From positions 186,001-250,000 of the forward strand of contig CAVZZJ010000009.1 of assembly GCA_963779735.1 (NCBI GenBank): DNA of 64,000 nucleotides, written 5' to 3'. The notes under the pieces were generated by a model. That model was not told where the DNA came from. It saw nothing but the letters and a program-made list of their open reading frames with translations, and made no database searches. Below, piece by piece: positions 50,880 to 58,886 of this stretch. The DNA comes from Bog-473 sp963779735. GTDB lineage: Bacteria > Actinomycetota > Acidimicrobiia > Acidimicrobiales > RAAP-2. The position numbers and the translations under genes are program-made. The first letter of the stretch is position 1; the number at the start of each line of letters is the position of its first letter.

Positions 50880-51389
50880 TCAGGAGGCGGCGCGCGGAGC
50901 GAGGGTGACCGACGTGCGGTTGGTGATGACCCAGCGACCGCTCTCGACTCGCCGGAGCCGATCGCGGAACCTCCCGACGTAGGCGGGGAACGGACGCGCC
51001 GACTCGTCCGCCATGAAAACGACGAAGTCCGACTCAGCGGTCGCGAGGTCGCCGTCCACCTCGATCAACGGGTTCACGCACAGATGGGCCGTGGTGGGTT
51101 GCCGGCGGAGCTCGCCCGGCGCGGTCCAATGCGGCGGATCGGGCCGCTGCGACCGCGCGATGAACGCCCTGATCGCGTCCTGCCCGACATGCTCCCCATC
51201 GCCGGCCTGGAACACGGCCGCCTCATCGAAGAGCCCCATCAGCTGGTCCATCGCCCGATCGTCGTCGCAGCGCATGAAGCGCTCCAGGACCTCACGGATC
51301 GCCAGCTTGTCCAGCCAGACCTCTTGCCCAAGGTCGTTCTGCGCTCGAGCCACTCTCGGCCTCCTCGTCATCGCTCGGGCGCCCATCAT
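50880..51389 (-). CDS. SnoaL-like (NTF2-fold) protein
   Basis: A 169-residue SnoaL-like protein: LAIREVLERFMRCDDDRAMDQLMGLFDEAAVFQ gives the first helices and strand, AHLCVNPLIEVDGDLATAESDFVVFM and AYVGRFRDRLRRVESGRWVITNRTSVTL the beta sheet. The N terminus (about 20 residues) is not conserved, so the true start may be a later Met/Val. It is on the same strand as the exonuclease, 17 bases upstream, and the SDR lies further up. The substrate is unknown. Confidence 0.8.
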   Translation of the reverse strand: MMGARAMTRRPRVARAQNDLGQEVWLDKLAIREVLERFMRCDDDRAMDQLMGLFDEAAVFQAGDGEHVGQDAIRAFIARSQRPDPPHWTAPGELRRQPTTAHLCVNPLIEVDGDLATAESDFVVFMADESARPFPAYVGRFRDRLRRVESGRWVITNRTSVTLAPRAAS

Positions 51390-51491
51390 TCCACCGCGGC
51401 GCGCCGAGCCTCATCTCCTTGGCCTAAGGGTCGGCCACCCCCACGAGAACGTCGGGCTCCGGTCGGAGGGATCGGCTCCCCCGGGTCCGGT

Positions 51492-52271
51492 TCAGCGCAG
51501 GTAGGAGCGGCCGCCGTCGAGCATCAAGGTCGTCCCGGTCACATAGCGGCTCTGGGGGCCGCACAGGAACACGACACCCTCGCCGACGTCGTCGACCGGA
51601 TCGCCCATCCGTCGCAACGGCGTGTTGGCGACGTAGGCCGCCACCCGATCGGGATCGTGCATGATCCACCGGTCCAGCGACTCGGAACCCGACGCAACCG
51701 GGCAGATGACGTTGACCCGGATGCCCTGGGGGCCCAGCTCCATCGCCGCCGTGCGAGTGAGGGAGCGGATGGCCTCCTGGGCCGCCGAGTAGGCCCCCAT
51801 CCCGATAGGGGCCAGGAGACCGGCGCCGGAAGCGACGTTCACGACCGCGCCGTCGCCCCGGGCCAGCATGTGCGGCACGCACGCCTGGGTGAAGCGCAAG
51901 GTGCCCATGACGCCGGTCTGCCAAGACGCCGCCATGACCTCCTCGGTCAGTTCGAGGAACGGCACGTCGACCCGAGGATCGTCGGCCGCGTTCACGAGGA
52001 TGTCGATCCCGCCGTAGGACTCGAGCGTCGTGGCGACGCACGCGTCGACATGCTCGGGGAGCTTCACGTCGCACTCCACGGCCATCGCCTCCCCCCCGTC
52101 CGCATCGATCACCTTCACCACCGCGTCGCACTTGGCCACCGTGCGGCTCGACACGGCCACCCGGGCGCCGGCCCGGGCCAACGCGATGCACACCCCCCGG
52201 CCCACGCCCGAGCCACCCCCGGTCACGATCGCCACCTTGCCGTCGAGAAGCTTCACCGCATCCTCCCTCAT
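51492..52271 (-). CDS. Short-chain dehydrogenase/reductase (SDR)
   Basis: A 259-residue classical SDR: VAIVTGGGSGVGRGVCIALA (cofactor), CDVKLPEH, DILVNAADDP in place of NNAG, VVNVASGAGLL (catalytic Ser), GAYSAAQEAI, where the Lys of the usual Y-x3-K is Gln, and VNVICPVASG. The Lys-to-Gln change at the catalytic position suggests altered or lost oxidoreductase activity, although the fold and C terminus (GTTLMLDGGRSYLR) are intact. It overlaps the upstream CMD gene by four bases (ATGA-type overlap). Confidence 0.82.
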   Translation of the reverse strand: MREDAVKLLDGKVAIVTGGGSGVGRGVCIALARAGARVAVSSRTVAKCDAVVKVIDADGGEAMAVECDVKLPEHVDACVATTLESYGGIDILVNAADDPRVDVPFLELTEEVMAASWQTGVMGTLRFTQACVPHMLARGDGAVVNVASGAGLLAPIGMGAYSAAQEAIRSLTRTAAMELGPQGIRVNVICPVASGSESLDRWIMHDPDRVAAYVANTPLRRMGDPVDDVGEGVVFLCGPQSRYVTGTTLMLDGGRSYLR

Positions 52272-52945
52272 TCTGCGCCGGACCTGGCCGACGCGTCGCT
52301 CTCCGGCATGGCCGGCGCCGGTATGGCCTTGAGAAAGTCGTCGACCTCGGTGCCGACGCTCTTGTAGACCATCGTCAGGCAGACATAGCTGCCGACGACG
52401 AACGGAAGCTCGAGGAGCTGCGCCGCGTCGAGATGCTCGGCCAACACGCCCCAGGTGGCTTCGTCAATGGAGTAGCCGTCGACCAGCTGGTCGGCAGCGG
52501 AGAGGACGGCGGCCTCCAGAGGAGACCAGACGCCGGCACGGGGACCGAGCGGGATCGCGCCGATGTCGTCCAGGCTCATCTCTATCCCCATCGCCACCCG
52601 CACGTGGTCGAGCCAGAGGTAGGTGGACGCCGTGCGCCACATGGCCCGCAGGATCGCCAGCTCGCGCAGACGGGGTGGGAGCGCAGGCGAGCGCAGCAGC
52701 ACGGTGTTGTAGGCCAGCCACGCCCCGGCCAGACGGGGGTGGTGCAGCAACGTCGTGACCGAGTTCGGCACCGGCCGCAGGAGCAGCAAGGCGCCGTTCT
52801 CCTCGACCGCCCGGCGCGCCTCGTCGTCCCAACGATCCTCCGGCAGCGGCGGCAGGCGGGCCGGGCTCGTGCTCAACGGTGCCGGCCGCTCGCGGGGGTC
52901 TCCACGGCGTTGGAGCCGGGAGATGACCGGTGCGGAACGCCACAC
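52268..52945 (-). CDS. Carboxymuconolactone decarboxylase (CMD/AhpD-like) family protein
   Basis: A 225-residue protein of the CMD/AhpD-like helical fold: LRELAILRAMWRTASTYLWLDHVRVAMGIEMSL and LLELPFVVGSYVCLTMVYKSVGTEVD carry the family pattern. The CxxC of peroxidatic AhpD members is absent, so a decarboxylase/lactone-type or unknown role is more likely. The first 30 residues are Pro/Arg-rich and may not be translated; a later start is possible. It overlaps the SDR gene downstream by four bases, so both belong to one operon. Confidence 0.78.
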   Translation of the reverse strand: MWRSAPVISRLQRRGDPRERPAPLSTSPARLPPLPEDRWDDEARRAVEENGALLLLRPVPNSVTTLLHHPRLAGAWLAYNTVLLRSPALPPRLRELAILRAMWRTASTYLWLDHVRVAMGIEMSLDDIGAIPLGPRAGVWSPLEAAVLSAADQLVDGYSIDEATWGVLAEHLDAAQLLELPFVVGSYVCLTMVYKSVGTEVDDFLKAIPAPAMPESDASARSGAE

Positions 52946-53112
52946 TCGTACAAGACGCCGGTCTCGCGCACCGGTCCGCTCACGGTCCCCACCGGCCCTC
53001 CCTTCCCACGCCCACGCCGCGCGCGCCGCAACTCCAAACGTGCGCGCCCGATCGGTGGGACTCTAGCCCTTCGGTTGACGGCCCGTTGGAACCGCAGTTA
53101 GGTTCCCCGCGG

Positions 53113-54036
53113 ATGGCTCTCGCGCCCGCCTCCCCCGATTCGACGCGCGTCGGCTGGGTGGGCACGGGCGTGATGGGCTCGTCCATGTGCGGCCACCTGG
53201 TACGCCGCGGGTACAAGATCACGGTCACCACCAGAACGCGCGCACGCGCCGAGAACCTGCTGGAGGAGGGGGCCGAGTGGGCAGACACGGCGCGCCAGGT
53301 CGCAGCGGCGAGCGACGTGGTCTTCTCCATGGTCGGGTTCCCCGAGGACGTCCGGGAGGTGGTGCTCGGCGAGGCGGGGGCCCTCGGCGGTGCCCGGCCG
53401 GGCGCGGTGCTGGTGGACATGACCACCAGCGAGCCCTCCCTGGCGGTGGAGATCGCCGAGATCGCCGCGTCCCGCGGCGTGCACACGCTCGACGCGCCCG
53501 TGTCGGGTGGCGACGTGGGCGCCCGCAACGGATCGCTGTCGATCATGGTGGGCGGACCGGCCGACGTCTTCGAGGCGATGCGGCCGTGCTTCGAGACGAT
53601 GGGCACCACCATCGTTCGCCAAGGAGAGCACGGGGCGGGTCAGCACACCAAAATGGTCAATCAGATCCTGATCGCCGGCACGATGGTGGCGATGGCCGAA
53701 GGGCTCGTCTACGCCTTGCGGGCGGGGCTCAGCCTCGACGATGTGCTCTCCTCGGTGTCCGGTGGCGCCGCGGGCAGCTGGTCGCTGGCGAACCTGGCCC
53801 CGCGGGCGGTGGCCGGCGACTTCGCCCCGGGCTTTCTCGTCGACCACCTGGTCAAGGACCTCGGCATTGCGTTGGCCGAAGCGAAACGGGCTCGTCTGGC
53901 GCTGCCGGGCCTGGCCCTGGCCGACCAGCTCTACGTCGCCTTGCAGGCACAGGGTCGCGGCCGGGACGGGACGCAGGCGTTGGTGCACGCGCTGGCCTCC
54001 CTTTCGGCGTTCGACTGGCCCGAGACCCCCCGGTGA
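53113..54036 (+). CDS. NAD(P)-binding 3-hydroxyisobutyrate dehydrogenase-like oxidoreductase
   Basis: A 307-residue beta-hydroxyacid dehydrogenase. It shows VGWVGTGVMGSSMCGHLVRRG (nucleotide site), VDMTTSEPSLAVEIAEIAA, LDAPVSGGDVGARNGSLSIMVGG (substrate site) and HGAGQHTKMVNQI, where the catalytic Lys is present. The ATG at 53113 gives the family start. It is a distant paralogue of the protein at 13.0 kb. It is divergent from the CMD/SDR operon across about 170 bases, so the two may belong to one catabolic unit. Confidence 0.87.
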   Translation: MALAPASPDSTRVGWVGTGVMGSSMCGHLVRRGYKITVTTRTRARAENLLEEGAEWADTARQVAAASDVVFSMVGFPEDVREVVLGEAGALGGARPGAVLVDMTTSEPSLAVEIAEIAASRGVHTLDAPVSGGDVGARNGSLSIMVGGPADVFEAMRPCFETMGTTIVRQGEHGAGQHTKMVNQILIAGTMVAMAEGLVYALRAGLSLDDVLSSVSGGAAGSWSLANLAPRAVAGDFAPGFLVDHLVKDLGIALAEAKRARLALPGLALADQLYVALQAQGRGRDGTQALVHALASLSAFDWPETPR

Positions 54037-54120
54037 GCGGGCGGCAAGAACCCCCGAACGCGTGTCGCCCGGTGGCATAGTGGGGCGGGCGGGACGGGCC
54101 GTCGTGACGGGAGGTGGAAG

Positions 54121-54813
54121 ATGTCCGACGTCTCGCGGGGGCCCGGTTGGTGGATGGCGTCGGACGGCAAGTGGTATCCACCCGAGTCGCACCCGACCTT
54201 CCAGCCTCCGCCACCACCTCCGCCGCCCACGCCCCCTCCGTCGCCCCCGTCACCCTTCTCTGCGCCCCCGTCACCCTTCTCTGCGCCCCCGGGCCCGGGC
54301 CCCTATCCGGTCGGCTCTGCCCCGTACCCCTACGCCGCCTCACCTCCCTCGCTGTCGCCGCCGCTGGCCGACTACGGTCAACGACTCGCCGGGTGGTTGA
54401 TCGACTGGGTCATCCTGCTCGTCGTGAGCGTGCCGATCTCCATCCTCACCCACTCCTACCACTACAGCCACCTGGCGACGTCCACTACCAACAACACCAA
54501 CTTCAGGGTGGGCCTGCCCGGTGCCCTCCTCTCGCCGCTCATCGTGATCGCCTACGGAACCTTTATGTGCGGCAGCACCCGGGGGCAGACCCTCGGCATG
54601 ATGATCATGGGGACCAAGGCGGTGAAGCTCTCCTCGGGAGCCCCCATCGGCTACGGCCCGGCCCTCGGGCGCGCCGCGTTCGAGATGCTCCTGGCCTTCT
54701 TGTTGTTCGTGCCGTGGGTCATCGACATGCTCTTCCCCCTGTGGGACCGTATGAACCAGACATTGCACGACAAGGTGTCAGGAACGATCGTCTTACGAGT
54801 CGAGCGTTCCTAA
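54121..54813 (+). CDS. RDD-family membrane protein with proline-rich N terminus
   Basis: A 230-residue protein. Residues 5-20 form the actinobacterial GPGWWMASDGKWYPPE motif (DUF2510-like), followed by a Pro/Ser-rich spacer (25-75) containing a direct 21-base repeat at 54245-54287 (SPFSAPP twice). The rest is an RDD domain with about three to four membrane helices (YGQRLAGWLIDWVILLVV, where R-D gives the family its name, TRGQTLGMMIMGTKAV and AAFEMLLAFLLFVPWV). RDD proteins are of uncertain function; some act in ion homeostasis. A flavodoxin-like reductase gene follows 27 bases later. Confidence 0.87.
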   Translation: MSDVSRGPGWWMASDGKWYPPESHPTFQPPPPPPPPTPPPSPPSPFSAPPSPFSAPPGPGPYPVGSAPYPYAASPPSLSPPLADYGQRLAGWLIDWVILLVVSVPISILTHSYHYSHLATSTTNNTNFRVGLPGALLSPLIVIAYGTFMCGSTRGQTLGMMIMGTKAVKLSSGAPIGYGPALGRAAFEMLLAFLLFVPWVIDMLFPLWDRMNQTLHDKVSGTIVLRVERS

Positions 54814-54840
54814 TCGCCCCTGAACCACCGAGGAGACGCC

Positions 54841-55494
54841 GTGTCCAAGCTTCAGGTGATCGTCGGCAGCACGCGCCCGACGAGGGCGGCCGAGCGCGTC
54901 GTCCCCTGGGTCCTCCGGCGGGCGTCGGCCCACGGTGCCTTCGACGTCGAACTGCTCGACCTGCGCGAATGGCCGCTGCCGATGTTCGGCGAGCACGCCG
55001 GGACCATCGGCGACCGCACCGATCCGACCTACTCCGATCCGATCGTGAAGCGTTGGAACCAGAAGGTCAAGGAGGGTGACGCCTACCTGGTCGTCACCCC
55101 GGAGTACAACCACAGCGTTCCCGGTGTCCTGAAGAACGCCATCGACAGCGTGTTCATCTCCTTCGCGCTGCGCAACAAGCCCGTGGCGGTCGTCAGCTAC
55201 AGCGGAGGAATCGCCGGTGGCGCCCGGGCCATAGAGCATTTCGCGCACATCGCCATCGAGACCGAAATGGTGCCGCTGCGCAACACCGTGATCATCCCCT
55301 ATGTCACCGACGCCTTCGGCGGTGACGGCGAGCCGACCAATCCCCTGACCGACGTCGGCCTCACGGTGGTCCTCGACGACTTGGCGTGGTGGTCGACCGC
55401 GCTCGAGCGGGCGCGCGCCACGGGCGAGCTGACACCCGGAGCGTTCCGCTTTCGGGCGCTGGCGTCCGCCCTGGCGTCCGAGGACGAGGCCTGA
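54841..55494 (+). CDS. NADPH-dependent FMN reductase family protein
   Basis: A 217-residue flavodoxin-like FMN reductase/quinone reductase. The flavin site is IVGSTRPTRAAERVVPWV, with the TPEYNHSVPGVLKNAID motif near residue 85-100 that is diagnostic of the ArsH/chromate/azoreductase-type group, then VAVVSYSGGIAGGARA. It reduces flavin or quinones with NADPH in the cytosol. The GTG start has a GAGGAG site. It follows the RDD gene by 27 bases and probably shares its transcript. Confidence 0.88.
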   Translation: MSKLQVIVGSTRPTRAAERVVPWVLRRASAHGAFDVELLDLREWPLPMFGEHAGTIGDRTDPTYSDPIVKRWNQKVKEGDAYLVVTPEYNHSVPGVLKNAIDSVFISFALRNKPVAVVSYSGGIAGGARAIEHFAHIAIETEMVPLRNTVIIPYVTDAFGGDGEPTNPLTDVGLTVVLDDLAWWSTALERARATGELTPGAFRFRALASALASEDEA

Positions 55495-55507
55495 TCAGGC
55501 TGGTTGA

Positions 55508-55957
55508 TCAGGCCGCTGCGTCGGGCGGGGCGATGGCCAGCAGTTCGGCGAGCAGATCCTCCCAGGGAACGGCCTCCCACCCCGATCGCTCCGCCCTGGC
55601 CCTGGCGACGGCGACGGTGTCGTCGACCCACTGGAGCTCGGCATCCTCGCCCGGGGCGAACATCCCCCCGTCCTTCCGCAGTCCGAAATCGGCGCCGAAG
55701 ACGCTGTCCTTCTCGAGTTTGCGGAGCTCCTTGAGATCCTTGACGATGTGGCCTAGGTGCGAGGACGACGGCCCCTCCGCCATGCGGATCGCCCACTCCG
55801 CGCAGTGCCATGCCCGCCGGAAGTCCCCGTGGTGCGTCGTCTTGGCGATGGCGTCGGAGTAGCGCGCCAGCTTCTCCTTCTCCTCGGCGGGAAGGTCCCG
55901 CTCGATCTCCTTGACGAAGTAGCTGATGATCGGTGATGGGCTCTTGACGTCGGACAT
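55508..55957 (-). CDS. Conserved hypothetical protein
   Basis: A 149-residue acidic, mainly helical protein. I do not recognise a family. Visible features are an N-terminal amphipathic helix (ISYFVKEIERDLPAEEKEKLARYSDAIAKT), a His/Trp-containing segment (THHGDFRRAWHCAEWAIRMAEG), and a charged middle (HIVKDLKELRKLEKD). It converges on the FMN reductase gene and is divergent from the P450 leader region. Codon use is normal and the length is sensible, so it is likely real. Confidence 0.65.
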   Translation of the reverse strand: MSDVKSPSPIISYFVKEIERDLPAEEKEKLARYSDAIAKTTHHGDFRRAWHCAEWAIRMAEGPSSSHLGHIVKDLKELRKLEKDSVFGADFGLRKDGGMFAPGEDAELQWVDDTVAVARARAERSGWEAVPWEDLLAELLAIAPPDAAA

Positions 55958-56049
55958 GGGGGAAATCTACCGGTATCCCCGTAGTGTGCCGTGTGGTCCG
56001 GATCGGCAGACGCAGGTCGCAGCTGCCCGAACAGCGCCGGGCTCGGCGG

Positions 56050-56079
56050 TTGACCTCGTCGCCATATTGGTGCCACAGT
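56050..56079 (+). promoter_or_regulatory. Promoter block shared with the RHH regulator gene
   Basis: TTGACC (56050-56055) is followed by the 16-base block CGCCATATTGGTGCCA (56060-56075), identical to the promoter of the RHH gene at 46.1 kb, and a CACAGT that matches the position of its -10. The spacing between the block and the first ATG differs by one base between the two promoters. The palindrome is imperfect here (TGCCA...TGGCA with a 6-base gap). This makes the P450 a candidate target of the RHH regulator. Confidence 0.5.
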
Positions 56080-56085
56080 ACTGGC

Positions 56086-56124
56086 ATGAAAGTGGCGCAC
56101 GTCCCGCAGCCAGCGCGGTCGTGA
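56086..56124 (+). CDS. Possible 12-residue leader peptide upstream of P450
   Basis: An ATG at 56086 opens a 12-codon frame (MKVAHVPQPARS) whose TGA overlaps the GTG of the P450 gene by four bases (GTGA). The ATG sits where a leaderless transcript from the promoter at 56050 would begin. If translated, it would couple ribosomes into the P450 gene. There is no direct proof; the start site mapping would decide. Confidence 0.35.
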   Translation: MKVAHVPQPARS

Positions 56125-57326
56125 CGGCGACAACCACCGCCGGCAACGACGTCTACTACGACCCCTACGACCTCGAGATTTACGCCGACCCGTACCCGGT
56201 GTTCCGGCGCCTGCGCGAAGAGGCGCCGCTGTACACCAACGATGAGTACGGCTTCTACGCCGTCAGCCGTTTCGACGACGTCGAGAAGGGCCTGGTCGAC
56301 CACTCCACCTTCAGCTCGGCCCGCGGGGTGATCCTCGAGATGATCACGGCCAACCTCGAGTTCCCCCAGGGCGTGTTCATCATGGAAGACCCGCCGATGC
56401 ACACCGCCCACCGCGGCGTCCTCTCGCGGGTGTTCACCCCGAAGAAGATGAACGCTCTGGAGCCGCAGATCCGAGAGTTCTGCGCCGGTGCCCTCGACCC
56501 GCTGGTGGGTCGCGGGGGGTTCGACTTCGTGGCCGATCTGGGCGCGCAGATGCCCATGCGGGTCATCGGGATGCTGCTCGGCATCCCGGAGGACGACCTG
56601 CAGGCGATCCGGGCGCACGGCGACAAACGGCTCCGGCGCGAGCCCGGGCGGCCGAAGGACTTCGAAGGGCACAACCTGGCCGATCCCAGCTTCTTCGGCG
56701 ACTACATGGAGTGGCGGGCCTCGCACCCGTCGGACGACCTGATGACCGAGCTGTTGCAGGTCGAGTTCACAGACGAGGCGGGTACCGTGCGGCGCCTGAC
56801 GCGCGGGGAGATCTTGACCTTCGTCAACGTCCTGGCCACCGCGGGCAACGAGACGACCAATCGGCTGATCGGCTGGACCGGAAAGGTCCTGGCCGACCAC
56901 CCCGACCAGCGGCGGGAGCTAGCCCAGGACCGGTCGCTGATCACCAACGCCATTGAGGAGATCCTGCGGTTCGAGCCGCCGTCCCTCCAGAGCTGTCGCG
57001 CCGTCACCCGAGACGTCGAGTACTACGGCCAGGCCGTCCCGGCGGGCAGCACCATGATGTTTCTCACCGCCGCGGCCAATCGGGACCACCGGGCCTTTGC
57101 GCCCGATGGAGACGTCTTCGACATCCATCGCACGATCGGTCACCACGTCGCGTTCGGCTACGGCATCCATTTCTGTCTGGGCGCCGCGCTCGCCCGGCTC
57201 GAAGGCCGTATCGCCCTGGACGAGGTGCTGAACCGTTTCCCCGACTGGCAGGTGGACACCCACAACGCCCACCTCGACTCGAGCGCGGTCCGAGGATGGG
57301 CCACGCTGCCGGTCGTCACCGACTGA
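56121..57326 (+). CDS. Cytochrome P450
   Basis: A 401-residue P450. It has YADPYPVFRRLREEAPLY near the N terminus, the I-helix motif AGNETT at about 241-246, the ExxR in EEILRF, and the heme loop FGYGIHFCLGAALAR with Cys352. The frame is open upstream, but the GTG at 56121 fits the family length and is coupled to a possible leader peptide. It converges with the first of two binding-protein genes; substrate unknown. Confidence 0.88.
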   Translation: MTATTTAGNDVYYDPYDLEIYADPYPVFRRLREEAPLYTNDEYGFYAVSRFDDVEKGLVDHSTFSSARGVILEMITANLEFPQGVFIMEDPPMHTAHRGVLSRVFTPKKMNALEPQIREFCAGALDPLVGRGGFDFVADLGAQMPMRVIGMLLGIPEDDLQAIRAHGDKRLRREPGRPKDFEGHNLADPSFFGDYMEWRASHPSDDLMTELLQVEFTDEAGTVRRLTRGEILTFVNVLATAGNETTNRLIGWTGKVLADHPDQRRELAQDRSLITNAIEEILRFEPPSLQSCRAVTRDVEYYGQAVPAGSTMMFLTAAANRDHRAFAPDGDVFDIHRTIGHHVAFGYGIHFCLGAALARLEGRIALDEVLNRFPDWQVDTHNAHLDSSAVRGWATLPVVTD

Positions 57327-57365
57327 CCATCATTTCGGTCAAAGAGCGTCGGGAACGCGACGACC

Positions 57366-58598
57366 TCAGGCAGGCGGCGAGACCGTCACGCCGGGGATGG
57401 TGTTCCCGCAGAGCGGCTCCGCCCCCTTGACCAAGTCGAAGTTCTTGCCCTCCAACTTGCCCACCCAGAAGCAGTGACCGGAGAAGTTGGTCCGGTTGGC
57501 CAGGTTAATGGGGTTGTTGCCGAACAGGCCCAGCGCGTCCCAGGTGTGGATCTTGGACAGGGAGGCGATGACCGAGGCCCCCGTCGGGTTGCTGCCCGCC
57601 GTCTTGAGGGCCTGCATCAGCATGCCGACCGCGACGTAGGCGTTGTACTCGGACTCGGTGGGCAGACCCTTGATCCCCGCCGCCTTGAGGTCGGCGGCGA
57701 ACTGCTTGGTGGCCGGCGTGTTCAGCTCCATGACCTCGTAGGGGTCCTCGAAGGAGACGCCCTGGGCGGCCTGGGCCTCGGCCGCACTGGCCTGGTACGT
57801 CACGTCACCGCCGTAGCCGGTGGCGAGCAGCACCGCCTTGAGCTTGACCCCGTCGAGCTTGAGCTGGTCGATGAGCGCGTACGCCGTGTTGGGGTCGGTC
57901 GACATGCTCAGCCCGTTGACGCCGGCCGCCTTCATGGCCAGGGCGATGGGCGCCACGTTGGTGCTCCCGAAGGGGAACGCCGCGTTGACGTAGCCGGCCT
58001 TTATCCCGGCGTGCTCGGCCGAAGCCGCCGCCCCTTCGGCGGCCTCCGCCGACGACGGCGAGATGGCGTAGCCGATGGAGCCGAGGTTGGTGACCCCCTG
58101 GCTCTTGAAGTACTCCCCGCTGCCCGTGTTCACCAAGCTCGTCTTGGGGATGCCGTAGGCCGAGAACATGTTGTCATCGGTCTGCCATTCCGAGGCGTCC
58201 TCGGCCACGCCGAGGACCGGGGTGTCCTGGGCCTTGAAGAAGGGCGCCGCACCGAACGCCACCGCGGAGACGGCGACCACCGCCAACACGTGGTGCTGCT
58301 CCACCAGGCTCTGCCCCGCAGTGAGCGCGGTCGTGGGACTGGTCGCGGTGTCGCCGACAACGTACTTGAGGTCGTAGCCGTCGCGCTTGGCCAGTTCGAC
58401 TCCGGCCTGCACGCCCTGCACGGTGGTGGCGTTGCCCGAGGCACCGGGCCCGGTGACGTCGGTGAGCACACCGATGGTGATGGGCTTCAAGCTTCCCGAG
58501 GCGCCCGCCGTCGCACCACTCACGCCAAGGCTCACGCCGCCGGCAACTGTCGCCATGACGGTCGCTGCCGCCAGAAGCCTGCTCATCCTGTGTGCCAT
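57366..58598 (-). CDS. ABC transporter substrate-binding protein (LivJ-like), tandem copy 1
   Basis: A 410-residue secreted binding protein. A signal peptide spans about 1-32 (MSRLLAAATVMATVAGGVSLG), with likely cleavage after ATAGA; there is no lipobox Cys. The mature domain has ITIGVLTDVTGPGASGNATTVQG, LAVVAVSAVAFGAAPFFKAQ, YGGDVTYQASAAEAQAAQGVSFED and a Cys pair (HCFWVG and PLCGNTIPGV) expected to form a disulfide. It is about 85 percent similar by eye to the copy at 58.9 kb, which lies upstream on the same strand, so the two arose by recent tandem duplication. No permease is adjacent. Confidence 0.9.
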   Translation of the reverse strand: MAHRMSRLLAAATVMATVAGGVSLGVSGATAGASGSLKPITIGVLTDVTGPGASGNATTVQGVQAGVELAKRDGYDLKYVVGDTATSPTTALTAGQSLVEQHHVLAVVAVSAVAFGAAPFFKAQDTPVLGVAEDASEWQTDDNMFSAYGIPKTSLVNTGSGEYFKSQGVTNLGSIGYAISPSSAEAAEGAAASAEHAGIKAGYVNAAFPFGSTNVAPIALAMKAAGVNGLSMSTDPNTAYALIDQLKLDGVKLKAVLLATGYGGDVTYQASAAEAQAAQGVSFEDPYEVMELNTPATKQFAADLKAAGIKGLPTESEYNAYVAVGMLMQALKTAGSNPTGASVIASLSKIHTWDALGLFGNNPINLANRTNFSGHCFWVGKLEGKNFDLVKGAEPLCGNTIPGVTVSPPA

Positions 58599-58725
58599 GC
58601 TGCTGCCCCCCTATTTGCCCGATCGCTGCTGGATCGGTCCCTGACCAGTGGTTCGCGCGCCCCCCGGGCTGTGTCGGTGACTCAGCCTATCTTAAGACTG
58701 GTACCGAAGTGGGTTGCAGGCTATC

Positions 58726-58800
58726 AGGGTCAAGCCGCTCATGGTCGAGCCGCTCATGGTCGAGCCGCTCATGGTCGAGCTGCTCAGGGTCGAGCCGCTC
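58726..58800. repeat. Five 15-base tandem repeats
   Basis: Five perfectly phased 15-base units with consensus ATGGTCGAGCCGCTC (three exact or one-base variants in the middle, AGGGTC-type ends). They occupy the gap between the duplicated binding-protein genes and would slip easily. Read on the + strand they encode MVEPL repeats, which have no gene around them. Confidence 0.85.
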
Positions 58801-58830
58801 GGCAGATGCCAACCAGGCTCCAAATGCACC

Positions 58831-58866
58831 ACCGGCCGCCGGAACCCATGGGTTCCGGCGGCCGGT
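58831..58866 (-). terminator. 36-base perfect palindrome after the second binding-protein gene
   Basis: The arms ACCGGCCGCCGGAACCCA and TGGGTTCCGGCGGCCGGT pair without mismatch (18 bases each, no loop beyond the centre). It starts 21 bases after the stop of the gene at 58887, so on the minus strand it would form a very strong hairpin and probably ends or attenuates that transcript before copy 1. There is no T run, so Rho-independent stopping would be incomplete. Confidence 0.75.
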
Positions 58867-58886
58867 ATGTCACGTAGCTTGCCCGA

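Larger units (their letters stand above)
58599..58886. other. Intergenic region between the two binding-protein genes
   Basis: Nearly 290 bases holding an AT-rich part (CTATCTTAAGACTGGTACC near 58685-58704) that could be the promoter of copy 1, then the 15-base tandem repeats and a 36-base palindrome listed separately. Confidence 0.5.

Noticed and set aside
58726..58800. CRISPR array
   Set aside because: Units are 15 bases with no spacers, so they are simple tandem repeats.
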